Part shown: positions 1 through 12,100 of the stretch, piece by piece
Layout of the letters: each line of letters starts with the position of its first letter
Numbering within the stretch: the stretch's first letter is position 1
Source: Onchocerca lupi
Taxonomy: Eukaryota > Nematoda > Chromadorea > Rhabditida > Onchocercidae
DNA length: 64,000 nt
Reading direction: 5' to 3'
Assembly: GCA_028564675.1 (NCBI GenBank)
Contig: JAOVVO010000329.1
Coordinates: 1 to 64,000 of the forward strand
Made by a program: the position numbers and the translations under genes
The notes under the pieces: generated by a model
Told to the model about the DNA's origin: nothing
Databases searched by the model: none
The model's input: the letters and a program-made list of their open reading frames with translations, nothing else

Positions 1-59
1 CTAATGATCGCACTGATGTGGGTTGTGGAGAAGGACAGGAAGGCGAAGACTGTTTCTTT

Positions 60-1335
60 CATCCTTCTATATCAAATGTAGCATATATATTCAGTGATAC
101 TTACGAGTTACGTGCCATTTTGAAAATAATGACTGTTTGTCTTTGGAGTATGAGGAGTATGATAGAGTGAAACAATGAATAATGCAAGAGATATTAAAAA
201 GTTGGTATTTGGAAGAATGATTATAAAGTACGTGCAAATTTGAATTTGGTGAAAAGAGAGTGATTCAAGCAGTATAAGGATTCGTTATTTTGTTGCCATC
301 TAATGATATTCGCGTTGCCAAGATTTTGAAGTAGATGTTAGAGATGAGAACTTCGACTAACGTAGTAGAGTGTAAGTATTCATTTGTTGGATTCTTGTCA
401 GCATTTTTCCTACATCTATCTATTATCATTCTGTTCGATAATCACTGGTTTGGAGAATAATGTGTAGTTTTTTTTATAGTATAAAGCTTACAATATATTA
501 AAATTTATTCAAAATATGTTCAATTTTAGAAATATATTCTTTTCTTCAAAAACGTTCGTTTTTTCTCTTTCTTTTCTAATTCCTCCTGAAGGCGATGTCT
601 TTTTTAAAGTTTTCTTGACATTTTTTTTCTCCAATTTATTTTTTTTTTTTAAATCCATCAATCAGTCAGCAATTTATTTAAATCCATCCATGAATTAGCT
701 ACAATTTCCTTATCTAATGTATTACTGATTGGATATCGTTCGACAAAGACATATTTCCTTTTAGTATTCTCGTATATTCAGCATATAAATTCGGTATTTG
801 GTATTGATACAAAAAAGTTAAGGCAGTGGTAGGAGAGTAGCTGTGAGGTACGTGCAAATTGACGTTTGCTGTGAAGGATATGAGAGACTAAAATAGCATA
901 AAAGATTGGTATTACCGTTTTTTTGCGACAGAGTTATATTCACATTGCAAGGATTGTAGATTTTTTTCTCCAGTCTTTTTCTGTATCCAGTGTTTGCATA
1001 TACATTTGATCGGTTAAGTTTTGCGTGCCATTTTGAAAATCACGGCTGTTTAGCAAGAGATGTGGTAAGATGAGCAGTGGATATTAAAAGGTCGGTATAT
1101 AAAAAAGGTGGCCGTGTAAGTTCGAGATTTGATTGTAGAAGATAGAAGAATCTATAAGAGGGTTATTATTTAATTACGTACAAAGTGCAGAGTTTTGGAG
1201 AAATATATGGAAAGCGGTGAGGGATGAGAACTTCGATTACTGCAATGAGTATTGGTGTTCATTTGTACTGGATTTCTAGATGGTATTTTTTGTTATCCAT
1301 TTATATCTCGCTCTCATTGGATATTATTCATCTTA
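60..1335. repeat. Diverged repeat units (three partial copies)
   Basis: Three stretches, about 60-440, 760-960 and 985-1335, share ordered blocks. A block reading CGTGCCATTTTGAAAAT occurs near 112 and again near 1025. A block reading GATGAGAACTTCGA occurs near 342 and near 1225. A block around TACGTGCAAATT occurs near 230 and 850. Order and orientation are the same, so these look like old direct duplications. No open reading frame is shared between the copies, so no gene is called here. Copy boundaries are estimates by eye. Confidence 0.5.
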
Positions 1336-1930
1336 GAACTTACTTGCCGTACGGTAGGTACTTACAAGCTTGAAAATTATGTGTAAAAATAGTGTTAATG
1401 GAATACGATAGGGGCTAACTGGTTGGAATATTCCGTGGCATAGGAAGGACGACCTTGGTTAATATGGTTATTGCGAATTAACAGAATGTTAGTGCTTCTT
1501 CGATTTCCAATATATTTTTGATTTTTTGTAATGATGCTTCAATTAGTTTTCTATTATAATTGTCGGAAATTTCGAGAAATTCCGAGATATCAATTGTTTA
1601 CGTCAACCATTTTTATTGTGCTGAATTGTTATCTTAATATGCAACCAATAATTCAAGTCTTGTAGTCTATTCTACGCGCCAATAAAGGCGCGCTCTCATG
1701 TACTATTAATGGCGCTTCATTGTAGGTCAAATTCGGTCATTGTCATGTTTTCATCAGTGAGCATAATCCTCAGTATAGCCTCATTTTTATGGATTTTTTT
1801 TTATCTCAAGTTCGGTTATTTAGTAGGTCAGGATGTTTAGTCTCTTTTAGGATCATTGGAATTTTGATACAAGTGACATTGTAAGGGTCATTGTCGTTAT
1901 CGTGTCGTATTATCAACGTTTCATAATAAA

Positions 1931-1952
1931 GGTTTAATTACCCAAGTTTGAG
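1931..1952 (+). other. Exact SL1 spliced-leader sequence outside an SL RNA gene
   Basis: The 22 bases match nematode spliced leader 1 from end to end (begins GGTTTAATTACC, ends AAGTTTGAG). In an SL RNA gene the leader is followed directly by a GT splice donor and the Sm-site intron. Here it continues as GCGCTACAATC with no GT, so this is not a functional SL1 gene. The arrangement is what a reverse-transcribed trans-spliced mRNA would leave behind: leader joined to a 5' UTR, with an ATG at 1981. The short ORF from that ATG ends after 17 codons in an AATTCAATCC-type simple repeat, and no parent gene was recognised. Confidence 0.75.
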
Positions 1953-3236
1953 GCGCTACAATCAATTCAACTCAACTCAGCATGACACAAATTCAATCCA
2001 ATACAACCACAATTTCAATCCAATTCAATTAATCCAATCCAATTAGACTCTCTCTCTGGTGATATTTGGCTATTAGTTGACATCACTCTCCACCATTCAG
2101 AAAAAGTTCACGACAATAATACATTCATATTGACATTAAATATTCGAATATTTTATGAAGTGAACTTTTTGAAATTGCAGTAATGATGGCAAATGCGCAT
2201 TATGAGATGCGAAATGAATATATATATATATTAACTAACCGATTAATGAATTTTCGCATTTGATGCCATAAAACAGAGCTATTTTCAAGATTCTTATGGG
2301 CGGATGATGTATTTATTTATTTATATATTTATATAAATATTTATTTTCTCTTGGCTTACTTTGCCAAAAAAAATCAGAAAAAAAAACTTGATATTTTTTG
2401 TTTTTTGGACATTATCCCACGGAATCTGATATCTATCACAGCTTTACAGTCTAAAAATATAATTAATACATTGTTTTTACATGCTCAAAATACTTCTACA
2501 GCAAAGAAGACAACTAATCAAGTATTAGGGAATTCTCATTGTAAAAAATTTGAAAATAAATGAAAATTCATGGTAGATGAAAGAAATTAAAAGAACTAGT
2601 ATTCCGATAGATTTAAACAATCAAAGTCAAGCCAATGTTTGCTCAGAAATAATCACAATCACTAAATGAACATATGATCTTCAGAGTGCCGAATTATATT
2701 AAAAATCGTTGTCGGATCAGCTGCTGAATATCCTGGAGACATTGGATTCTGATGTGATAACGTGGCGGAATCCCAGGAATGCACAATATTGCAAAATAAA
2801 TCGTCAACAAGACTTTTTCGGAGCAAAATCTTGGGAAGTGCAAAAGTTCACTGTCAATCAGAATTGCAAAAATCTGTCTGCTAATCAGGATTAGAAAAGC
2901 TTCAAAAACAAACAATAATAAAAATTCCCTTTGAATCGCATGATTTCTTATGCAATAATATGCACATGTCATACAGGATATTTTTGCACTCAACTCTCAG
3001 TTTTTTCGAATTTCAAAGTCCTTTCCAGCTAAAAACTTTTTCCAAACAGTCGAAAGAATGCTACAAAATAGAAATATTAACATTTCAAGAGATGTTTTAG
3101 AATAGAAATACCGTTTCAGATAAAAATTTCCTTTTTTCAGAACAAAAATATTCAAGATTTCAAAAACTGGTGTCAAACTGCATCAAAAAAAAAAGATAAC
3201 AATTTCGAAATACTCAACATGTTTAAATTAATAATT
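1953..3236. other. Intergenic, low complexity, no gene seen
   Basis: Holds an AATTCAATCC-like simple repeat at about 1985-2050, a TATATA tract near 2217, and a TTTA/TATA-rich stretch at 2305-2345. Open frames of 60-99 codons occur on both strands around 2350-2990. They overlap each other and have no supporting start or splice context, so none is called. Confidence 0.5.
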
Positions 3237-3565
3237 TAAAATGTACACATGAGAACGTGGCACAACTGCTCTCCATTTTCACACAGCAGTAACTAACTTT
3301 TATCCTGTTTTTTCTAAATTATATTTGTATATTAATTCTCATAAAGTTTTCAAGAAGCCTACTATCTCTTCTGCAGAAGCTTTTAGAATGAAGTCATCGT
3401 ATGAAATACATTGATTTTTTGGTACAATTAAAATATGAACTGGTGCATCAAGATACTTATTATAAAATGCAATACACTCATCTTCGTTCACTTTCTCACA
3501 AGGTGACTCATCCTTCAATATTTGGGCAAGGATATTATTACTTTGTCATAACCTTTATTGCTCAT
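3237..3565 (-). pseudogene. HIT-family nucleotide-binding protein remnant, bacterial (Wolbachia-like)
   Basis: Read on the minus strand from an ATG at 3565, the sequence resembles a bacterial histidine-triad (HIT) protein. Recognisable blocks are SPCEKVNEDE, DAPVHILIVPKN, and ISYDDFILKASAEEIVGFLK, then past a stop YKYNLEKTG and VVPRSHVYIL. Intact members run about 115-140 residues and end with a H-x-H-x-H-x-x nucleotide-binding motif; here that site reads R-S-H-V-Y. There is an early frameshift near 3535-3545 and at least three in-frame stops (TGA at 3339-3341, then TAA and TGA). The gene is therefore dead. The composition and the nearby murF remnant support an origin from an alphaproteobacterial endosymbiont. 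That Wolbachia is the donor is inference. Confidence 0.75.
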
Positions 3566-4360
3566 ATTTTAAGAACAGCTTTTCCCTTCTTTTTCCTTAC
3601 TAAATATAAAAGATGGTTTTTTACCTTACTAGAAAAAACATTTTCAAAATCCGAAAGATCACTTCTAATTCTCTATTTTCTAACTTCTTTTGCCTGTTTT
3701 CCGATTTTGTGACAGTTTTAATGGAAACATACTTTCCTTATTATAAGGGAAATTGTTAGGATAAATGATATTAAAATCTATATTTGTAATAACTTTTGAT
3801 GATTGTCTTGGCAACTTTTCTGTAGAGCTTATAGCTTCCGATGACCATTTATTACCTTTTCGATATATACCATGCAGCAATTCCAATCTGTGTAAGTCAC
3901 AAGTTCCCCACTAATGATTCTTACCGCATTTTTGAATTGCGGTCAGCTTACCATAAATTTTATCAATGACAAGCTGTTTTACTTCCTCTTGACTCTTCTC
4001 CCTGTATTTAGAATTACTTCTAATTTCACCGTCAACATCAACTGTAGTCATCATTCTGTTGTTTTTTTATCCATACGCACGTTTGAATATTTACTATTTA
4101 GCTCTTCTATTTCATTTAACTGTTCTTCAAATAAATGAGATACATCCCCACTTCAGGTCCTTGAAGCAAGAAAAATTACCAGCGCTTTCCTCTGCTTTTT
4201 TTTTGCACACCAAGGTCTTTACTAGCTTCCATGGTTCTTATAAGTGGGCTATATTTCTTTTTTCAGATACATCTATGCCAGCAACTTCTCTTAATGAAAA
4301 TTTGGCATTTAAATTTCATCCATTGAAGCATTTGGCTTCTTCATGGGGTAAATGAGCACT
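3566..4360 (-). pseudogene. Unidentified decayed coding sequence, probably bacterial
   Basis: Directly upstream of the HIT remnant on the same strand, several short frames look like pieces of one broken protein. Examples are LFEEQLNEIEELNSKYSN, KYREKSQEEVKQLVIDKIYG, NKWSSEAISSTEKLPRQSSK and VFSSKVKNHLLYLVRKK. They lie in order but in shifting frames with stops between them, typical of a pseudogene with many indels. No family was recognised. Its position between two recognisable bacterial remnants suggests it belongs to the same transferred block. Confidence 0.4.
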
Positions 4361-4592
4361 CTAAACAAAAGAGCAGACATATCTTTTATAACTTTCACTG
4401 CTTTTTTAATAAATTACCCACCTTTTTTCAGATTGATTCTAGCATATACTAAAGTACTTTCACAACTAAATATCATGACACATTTTAATTTTAGATAAAA
4501 ACACTTAAATTCCTATATTTGGAGTGAGATAAAATTATAAAGTTTGCATCATTATTCATACATATTGCCAAAAATACGTTATGTTCAAGTAG

Positions 4593-5069
4593 AATGCAAG
4601 CAGTATTATCAGTGCTACTGATGAAAGCAAGAAGGGTAGTTGTAATTGGATACATAGGTCAAAAATTATAACAGACACAAGGAGCGTAGAAAACGATGAT
4701 GTGTTTATTGCTTTCAAGGGAAAAAATTTTGATGGACGTGATTTTCTACATAAGACTTTTTTAAAAGGGGCAATAGTTGCAATAGCAAGCGAGTATAAAT
4801 ATAAGGATCTTCCTTTAATTATTGTGTAAGCTACCTTCAAACATTTGTACGACGTAGCATCGTATTACGCTAGATACGTTTATGATAATGCTAAAATTGT
4901 TGCAATTACAGGCAGTATTAGGAAAATTACTACAAAGCACATATTACACATCGTTCTATCGCAATATGGAGTATCTTCTGTAACCGAAGATAACTTAAAA
5001 CAACAATGTAAACCTCTAATAGTTCTAAAATTGCGTTATACCAAAACCACCATAATAGCATTGTCGTAA
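4593..5069 (+). pseudogene. murF: murF remnant (UDP-N-acetylmuramoyl-tripeptide--D-alanyl-D-alanine ligase N-terminal part)
   Basis: One frame, broken by a TAA at about 4827-4829, reads as the N-terminal third of a bacterial Mur ligase. Landmarks are TDTRSVENDDVFIAFKG, NFDGRDFLHKTFLKGAIVA, YDNAKIVAITGSIRKITTK and HILHIVLSQYGVSSVTEDNL. The ATP-binding P-loop, normally GS-x-GKTTTK, reads GSIRKITTK, so the Gly and a Thr are lost. MurF is about 450 residues and only about 155 codons remain; the central and C-terminal domains are missing. Animals have no peptidoglycan pathway, so this is foreign DNA. Wolbachia keeps murF for lipid II synthesis and is the natural donor in filariae (inference). Confidence 0.85.
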
Positions 5070-5073
5070 ATCC

Positions 5074-5330
5074 TTGATGAGTCAAATTACATCTGAGCAT
5101 CCTCAGTGATTACGTGAAAATAATAGATGAAATGAAAAATAATCAAAAAGTCACTGAAAATGGATATAAATAACGAGATTGAGCAATGGTCGTGACATTA
5201 TGAAAACCATCCATTTCATGTTTCACTCGAAGTTGTGGGGAAACGTTTTTTTAGTTGAAAATGTTTAGAAATTAAATTTCGCCATCTTCGCTTTATGAGT
5301 GAATGAAAAACGAAGAAAAAAAGTTAGCAT
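5074..5330 (+). repeat. Inverted repeat 2, left arm
   Basis: About 257 bases that match the reverse complement of 7729-7981 at moderate identity. Shared stretches include AATAGATGAAATGAAAAATAATCAAAAAG (in two halves), TGTTTAGAAATTAAA and CGAAGTTG followed by GGAAACGTT. It begins within a few bases of the end of the murF remnant. Confidence 0.65.
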
Positions 5331-6107
5331 TGAAAAAGCATCTTTTTCATTTTCGAAGCGTTATGAAAAGTCGAATTCTAATTGTGCTATCAATTTTTTA
5401 TTAAATTATATTAGCTTTTGATAAAAATTTGAAAAAAAATCCCCAGAAAAATTCAGTTTTTAACCATTATATGCTGCAAAATTTATTCATTTATTAAAAG
5501 TAAATGGACAGTTGCATATGGACTATATTTTTTATATCCGTTGTTCAATAGAAAAATTTACATTAAAAATTTGAAAAGATATAAATTCTTTCTGAGATTA
5601 TTTCAACAGCCAGTGATTTGCAACATTTGAAATTTGTGTTTAGTGATGTGGAGAATTGCAATCGACATGAAATAATCATTGCTTTTTTCATCAATTTTTA
5701 TTGCCCGAAAAATATAATCCTATTAATATTATCACATTTATTTCCGAATTTATAATGCGAAGTACATATAAATCGAGCAGAATTCATCATCATCACTTTA
5801 TTCTACTTCACGCATGCAAGTCAGGTTAATTTTTTGTACACATATAAATGTATTATGTCCACTGATGTAATTATAAATAATCCCAGGAAGTTTTTCATTA
5901 AAAATGTTCATTTTTCAAAAACGTTCATTTTCTAGCGAATTCTTTTCGTTCAAATCGGCAATGCATACTAAGAGAGCAAGAAAATCTAGCTCATTATTAT
6001 CACAGATCATTTTTTTTTTTTACCAAATCTGCCAACTGTTACTTAATCGTTTCTTAATTTTCGTTTACTTATGTGATAACAGCTATCATTTCAGGAAAGT
6101 ATTAAAA

Positions 6108-9100
6108 ATGAAATTACATTTTATCACTTTGCTTCTTCTCACCGTAATTCATCAGAATATCGCTCTTCCAAATGATATCATAGGTTATTTCTTGGAAAAT
6201 TGCATCATTATTAATTGTTTAACCCTTTCAAAAAGGCAATTTTTTTACATTTTAGCAACATCATCAATCAGTTCCAACAAATGGAACTTCCTTGCATATT
6301 TCAAGGAATTTAAAAACTATATCTATAATTATTTTCGGCCCAATACCAAAGCACTTCGCCAAATTGTATCCATCCCAGTAATACGCAATCAAATTATGCA
6401 ATATTTAAATGACGAAGATTTGGACAATATGCTAAAGTATGATTCAAATTTACATTTATCTATTAATATTCTTTCTTATGATACGATCAACTTGAAATTA
6501 GAATAATGAAAATAGCGAAAGGAAAATTATCAAATGTATTTAGATTTACTCTTGGCTAATGAATTCCAGCGTGAGCTTCTTCAAAGAATATGCCATGGCT
6601 GAATTATTGAAGCGCCGCTATAAAATTGGTTATATTCGACATGGCGAATTATTCCCAAAGTTTTTTCCAATATATCATTGGGAAGCGCGTAGTTCTTCAA
6701 ATAAGGTATTACGCATGCATATATGTTAAACATATTCAGACTAAGCGCAGAAATTTTCGTTATTTGCTCTGTCGCGATCTTAACCGTGACAATGATTAAG
6801 GGTTCTTATTTCTCATCTTATTGTTACCGAAACTTAGAGGTATCTCAAACTAATTAAACTTTATTCCAAAAAATTAGATAGCAAGACAACACACGCAACA
6901 ATTACAAATCAGTTATATCAATCAATATAAATGAAGATTTCATAAAATGAAGGGGATAATGCGAAAGCGGATATGCAATACTCGAGCCAAAACACCCAAT
7001 CGCACTGTTTGATTCCAGTCTTTAAAATGATCCTCATGGAAGTGTCTCCGTGGCATAAAAAAGCTTTTCTCTGTTAGCGCAGGAGAGGGTGCTTTTGTTA
7101 CATGATTTGCAACATTATAAAACAAAGGTTAAAGCTATTTGACAAAGCCATTTTCTTTGAAACAAAGAAATAAAATTCATACAGTCATTAAGGCTTACAA
7201 ATTACTTTTCTCTGATCCTCCTCGCTATTTCAGCGACACAATCGTAATCCTAAAAATTATTGATAGCCTCAAACAAAATGCTATTAGAATCAACTTATAT
7301 ATAAATGCGTTTTTAGTCAATAAATGGAATTCAGAGACAGACAAATCTGATTCCTACGATTTCGTTAAATTTATTTGCAATTATTGTTTTAGGAAGATCT
7401 TTTCAGTTAGAGAAAAATCGATATGTTTTAAAAGTCGTTTAAAGAATGGAAAAAAACTATAAATTTTGATTGTAGACTTTGTGGCCAATTTTATACTCGT
7501 ATGGTAATATTAGCCATAGTGAATATTTGTATACCTTACTGTTGACTAAAAATCGTACAGAATGCTTGCAATTGTGCCGGAACCGCAAAGGCAAGTGTCC
7601 CTAAGAAAGTTAATTTATTTTTAATAAAATGCATGACATTCAAAAATTTCTTCCGCATTACATAATTTTTCAGTACAATAGTCGGAATCTAATAATAGCG
7701 CGTTTTCTCTTTTCTTCTAGCTCCTAAGTGCTAACTTTTTTCTTTTTCTTCATTCATTCATAAAGCAAAGATAACGAAGTTTAATTTCTAAACACTTTCA
7801 AATGAAAAGAACGTTTTCCTGCAACTTCGTTGGAATATAAAGTGGATGGTTTCCTCATACCACGAGCATTATTCAACCGTATTACTTATGCCCGTTTTCG
7901 GTAACTTTTTGATTATTTTTCATTTCATCTATTATTTTACATAATCACTAAAGATCTTGGGGTATTATCAGACTCATCAAAAATTCATGGTCTGGAATCA
8001 AAATGAAACATGGCAATATAGATAATTATTAAATATAGATAAATTATTATTATGAGAATATAGACAAATTATTAAAAATTAGCGTCCTATCTTCATACGA
8101 ATTTCGTTCAGACTCGCAAACAATACTGTTCTGATATGGAAAGATGAACGTTTTCAAAAGTTTCTTTTCAATTATTACTTATGGAGCGGTATCAAATGTT
8201 TGAAGGTTTTTATTTGGAATTAACAGTTTTTCAAAATATTTTTCCTCTTGCAACTTTTATCGCCAAAAATGCAATTAAAAATATTGCAGCATATTAATTT
8301 TGCTTCCAAGCATTTTTATATACTGGTCAAAATAAAGTTATATGATTAAAACCATTTTAGGAACCCATCAAACTGATGTTCTCTTTTTTCACCTTTCCTA
8401 GTGATAATCCATTGCCTTTCACACATGTTAATCTTGAATCGTTTGCACAAACTGCTATAAATGACACGGAAAGCCAAATTTGCATAGCATCTGAAACATC
8501 TGCCGAAATGCTAGGGTTTGATGCCTTATCAATTACATTTCTTGATTTGAAAAAAGATGAAGTCTTGAAGAAAAAATGCATTCATTGCTTTGAATTTTGT
8601 ACTCATCGCGTATTCCTTTTATGATAGCATTGAATTAACGTATAGAGTTTAAGAAATTGTAGTATTTCTAAGAAATTTTTATTAATATTTTATTGCAAAG
8701 AATAAGCTATGCATGCAACGATATTACGATATTTGGTGGAGAAAATGTCGAAGCATCCACATTTGTTGTGAAGACTGATAACGAGACAAAGTTACTAGAA
8801 CAATTCGAAAGATGGAATGTAAGCATCATCTTTAATTATTGAGCAGCAAACAGATTGTGCATGAGACTCTAAAAAAATTCATGTTGAGCTTGAAAAAGTT
8901 AGTAATTATACTTTGCTTAATTTGGATAGAAACATTACTTTTATAGATTGAAAGAATCTCCAATTGGAGTAATTACCAGAAAATTGCAATTCATATTACA
9001 GCGACCGATTCCAAAGAACCAAAAAATGGTGAAAATTTGTTCAAGTAAGTCAGTCTACATTGATTTGTATATATTACATTAAAAAAAAAAAACTAATCGG

Positions 9101-12100
9101 TCTCAATAATTTATTTGTTCGATTTTGCAAGAAAAGAATTCTTTTATATAGAACACGCACTGTTCAAAGATTTCCTTCTAAAGTGAAAAATATGCAGTAA
9201 TAATTCTAAACGTCGCTTACTTTTTTTAATGTATAAACAAATCATTCACATTTTTTTGCTTTAACTTGCAAAAAATCATTCGTTTTGCAGTAAAGTATTC
9301 GATGACGTAAAATTAATAACGCGTTACTTATCTGGCAATGCAACAAGTTCAGTATTATCATCACGTGATGGGCTTCAGCGTGGTTCCATTTATGCAATCA
9401 TAGGTTTTGTGAATAAATTATAACTTTCGAATGTGCATATTTAAGTAGTTTTAATTTTATTAATTTCGTTTTCGATCAATTCAATCCGAATGAATCATTT
9501 GCACAAAATTGTTTGCTCTCCAGTTTTGCACAATGTTTTTCCGATAAGAAAGAAACCAATATGATATTAACATTTCGATAAATGATTCTGTTATTTTTGA
9601 ATTCACTCATCAAATACAGGCAATGATGATTGAACATGTGGAGTTACGTTTGATTGTAAAATTCGTGAAGATATCTGAATGAACTCCGCTATTTTTCATT
9701 TTTGATTCATCGGTATTGTTGCATGTATTAAATTTTTAGAAAAGTTGAAATCGTCAATCTTAATATGATAATATTCGAATTTCTGAAACGTCCAAATGTG
9801 ATATAACATTCCGCAAAAAAAAAAAAAAAAATAAAAAAGTTCCTGGCCCTCTACGCATCAGTCATCATTCCCGTGGTGTTTCGTATTTCATTCCGGTTAA
9901 TGTACCAGAAAATCTGAATATGACGTGTTCTATATGATAGAAATTCACTTCAAAGAAATGATATTTGCAATTATACTATGAAAATCAGAACTTCAGTATT
10001 ATATGTGTTGCAACATCACACATCGCAATGTCTTGCAATTTTTCGAAAATGGCACTTAAGCAGAATCTTAACAATGCGACGAATTACTCTTATGATTGCA
10101 AGCTGCGAAATCTGAAACTAATTTCAGAATAATGAAAAGAAAATTTTGTCAAAAAATGCTGGTAATCTCAATGAGATCGCTGAATAAAACAATATCATGT
10201 GATTGTATTCCTATATTATCGCATTTCCATTACATAATCAAACAAAACAAGAAATAATTACAATTACATGCGACGTGTATTTTTTTTGCACAAAATATTA
10301 ATTTAAAAAAAAATGACTAGGGAATAAGAATTTGTGTTTCATTCAGATTAATCAGAAGTAGAAAGTTTAAATGATGTTGACAACATTGCGTCAATCAGTA
10401 CTTACATCAGAAAACAAACTGTGTATATAAATTTTTTAGCTTATCAAAAAAAAATCGAAAAATTTTGAAGTTGATGTATAATTGAATAATAATTTTGTCA
10501 GTAATACATGTGAAATAAGCAATGAAAAAATAATATTAAAAATGATGCTGAGAAAATTTATGAAAATTACGCTTATCAAACCGTCACTAACGGTTAAAAT
10601 GATTATTTATTGTGGTCAGATTGCAAAAATTCTATAGCTGATAACAGCTTTATTCAAGATTTTATAATCTTGTGCATATATTTTTTTCCTTTAAATACCT
10701 AAAGCGTTGCACTCACTATTTCACATTTCGTTATGATCAATCGATGAATGAAACACTGATCACACTGCAGCAAAATATTTTGACGATGCCGATCCATCCA
10801 CACATAAAATATTTGGATTAGTAATGAGAGTGTTAATTTAAGCTATTTTGAGAAAACAAATGAAATTCCGACAACTTTCAATTTTTAAGTTTATTTTTGA
10901 AAACAAGTTATGAGTTTTCTTTTCTGTCAGCAAGAAATACACTTAAAAAATTTTATAAATTGAAAAAATTTGAAAAAATTTGATGAAAACTAAAAATTTT
11001 GTTTATGAAAAATATTTTTAAACATTTGATTTTTATGAATTATCAAATATTGTACAAAATATGCAAATTGAAAAATAATCTTTTTTGAGAGATAAAAACT
11101 GGATTTTTGAGATTAATTAATCGTCTTTTTCCAAAGTAGTAATTATGGAAAAAATTATTATCGCTATTGTCGTTGTTATGATAACATGTTGGAGTTGTTT
11201 CGAAATGTAAGAATGAAAGTTGATTAAATGGATGATAAAGCGATAATTTGAAAAATTTGTGACTATCGCTGAAATAACGAGGAGGATCAGAGACAAGTAA
11301 TTTCTTTGTTTTAAATGAAATAATTTGTAACCATTGATGGGTGACCCTTGAACTTTTGATGGTTTTAAATCAAATGACTTTGCTTTGTGTGGCTTTGTCA
11401 AATAGATTTAGCTTGTTTTGTGGCTTTGTCAAATAGCTTTAACTTTTGTTTTATGCTGTTGTAAATCATGCTGACAAAAGCACCCTCTCATGCTCTTATA
11501 AAGAAAAGCTTTCTCATTCTACGGAGACACTTCTCTGTAGATCATTTTACAGATCGGAATAAACAAGCGTGGTTGGATGTTGTAGCTCAGATATTTCCTT
11601 ATTCGCGTTATTACCTTCGTATTATGAAATCGTCATTTAAATTGTTTTATTAACATAACTGATTTGTAATTGTTGCGTGTGTTGTCTTGCTATCTAATTT
11701 TTTGGAATAAAGTTTAATTAGTTTGAGATACCTCTAAGTTTCGGTAACAGTAAGATGAGAAATAAAAACCCTTAATCATTGTCACGGTTAAGAGGGTTGG
11801 CGACAGTAACTAATCCGTATCTGTCATCAATTGCTGCCAACATCGTCTTGATTCGAATTTTGTGTACATTGTTCATCTATAAAATTTATCCTATTAATAT
11901 GTTTTGGAGAGAATTAATTTTTGGATTTCTAAATAAATCTAATTTGGAACATTAAATAAAAATATGAATTTGACAGTGACTGATTTTTACAGCTGGTAAT
12001 GATCACAATCTATTTAATATATTTTATTGGCGCAGTTGTAATACTGAATTTCTTCAGCAAGAACACTCGTTACTTACCAAAAATTTATGGAAGGACGTAA

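Noticed and set aside
2694..2993. Minus-strand 99-codon frame and overlapping plus-strand frame
   Set aside because: Both are open over the same AT-rich stretch; no family, start or splice evidence for either.
5904..6107. Upstream extension of the membrane-protein frame to an ATG at 5904
   Set aside because: The signal peptide and a TTTCAG trans-splice-like acceptor both point to the ATG at 6108; the upstream part is AT-rich and lacks a signal peptide.
6771..11804. A 5 kb DNA transposon with terminal inverted repeats
   Set aside because: No transposase between the arms; the interior is occupied by in-phase exons of a host gene, and no target-site duplication was seen.
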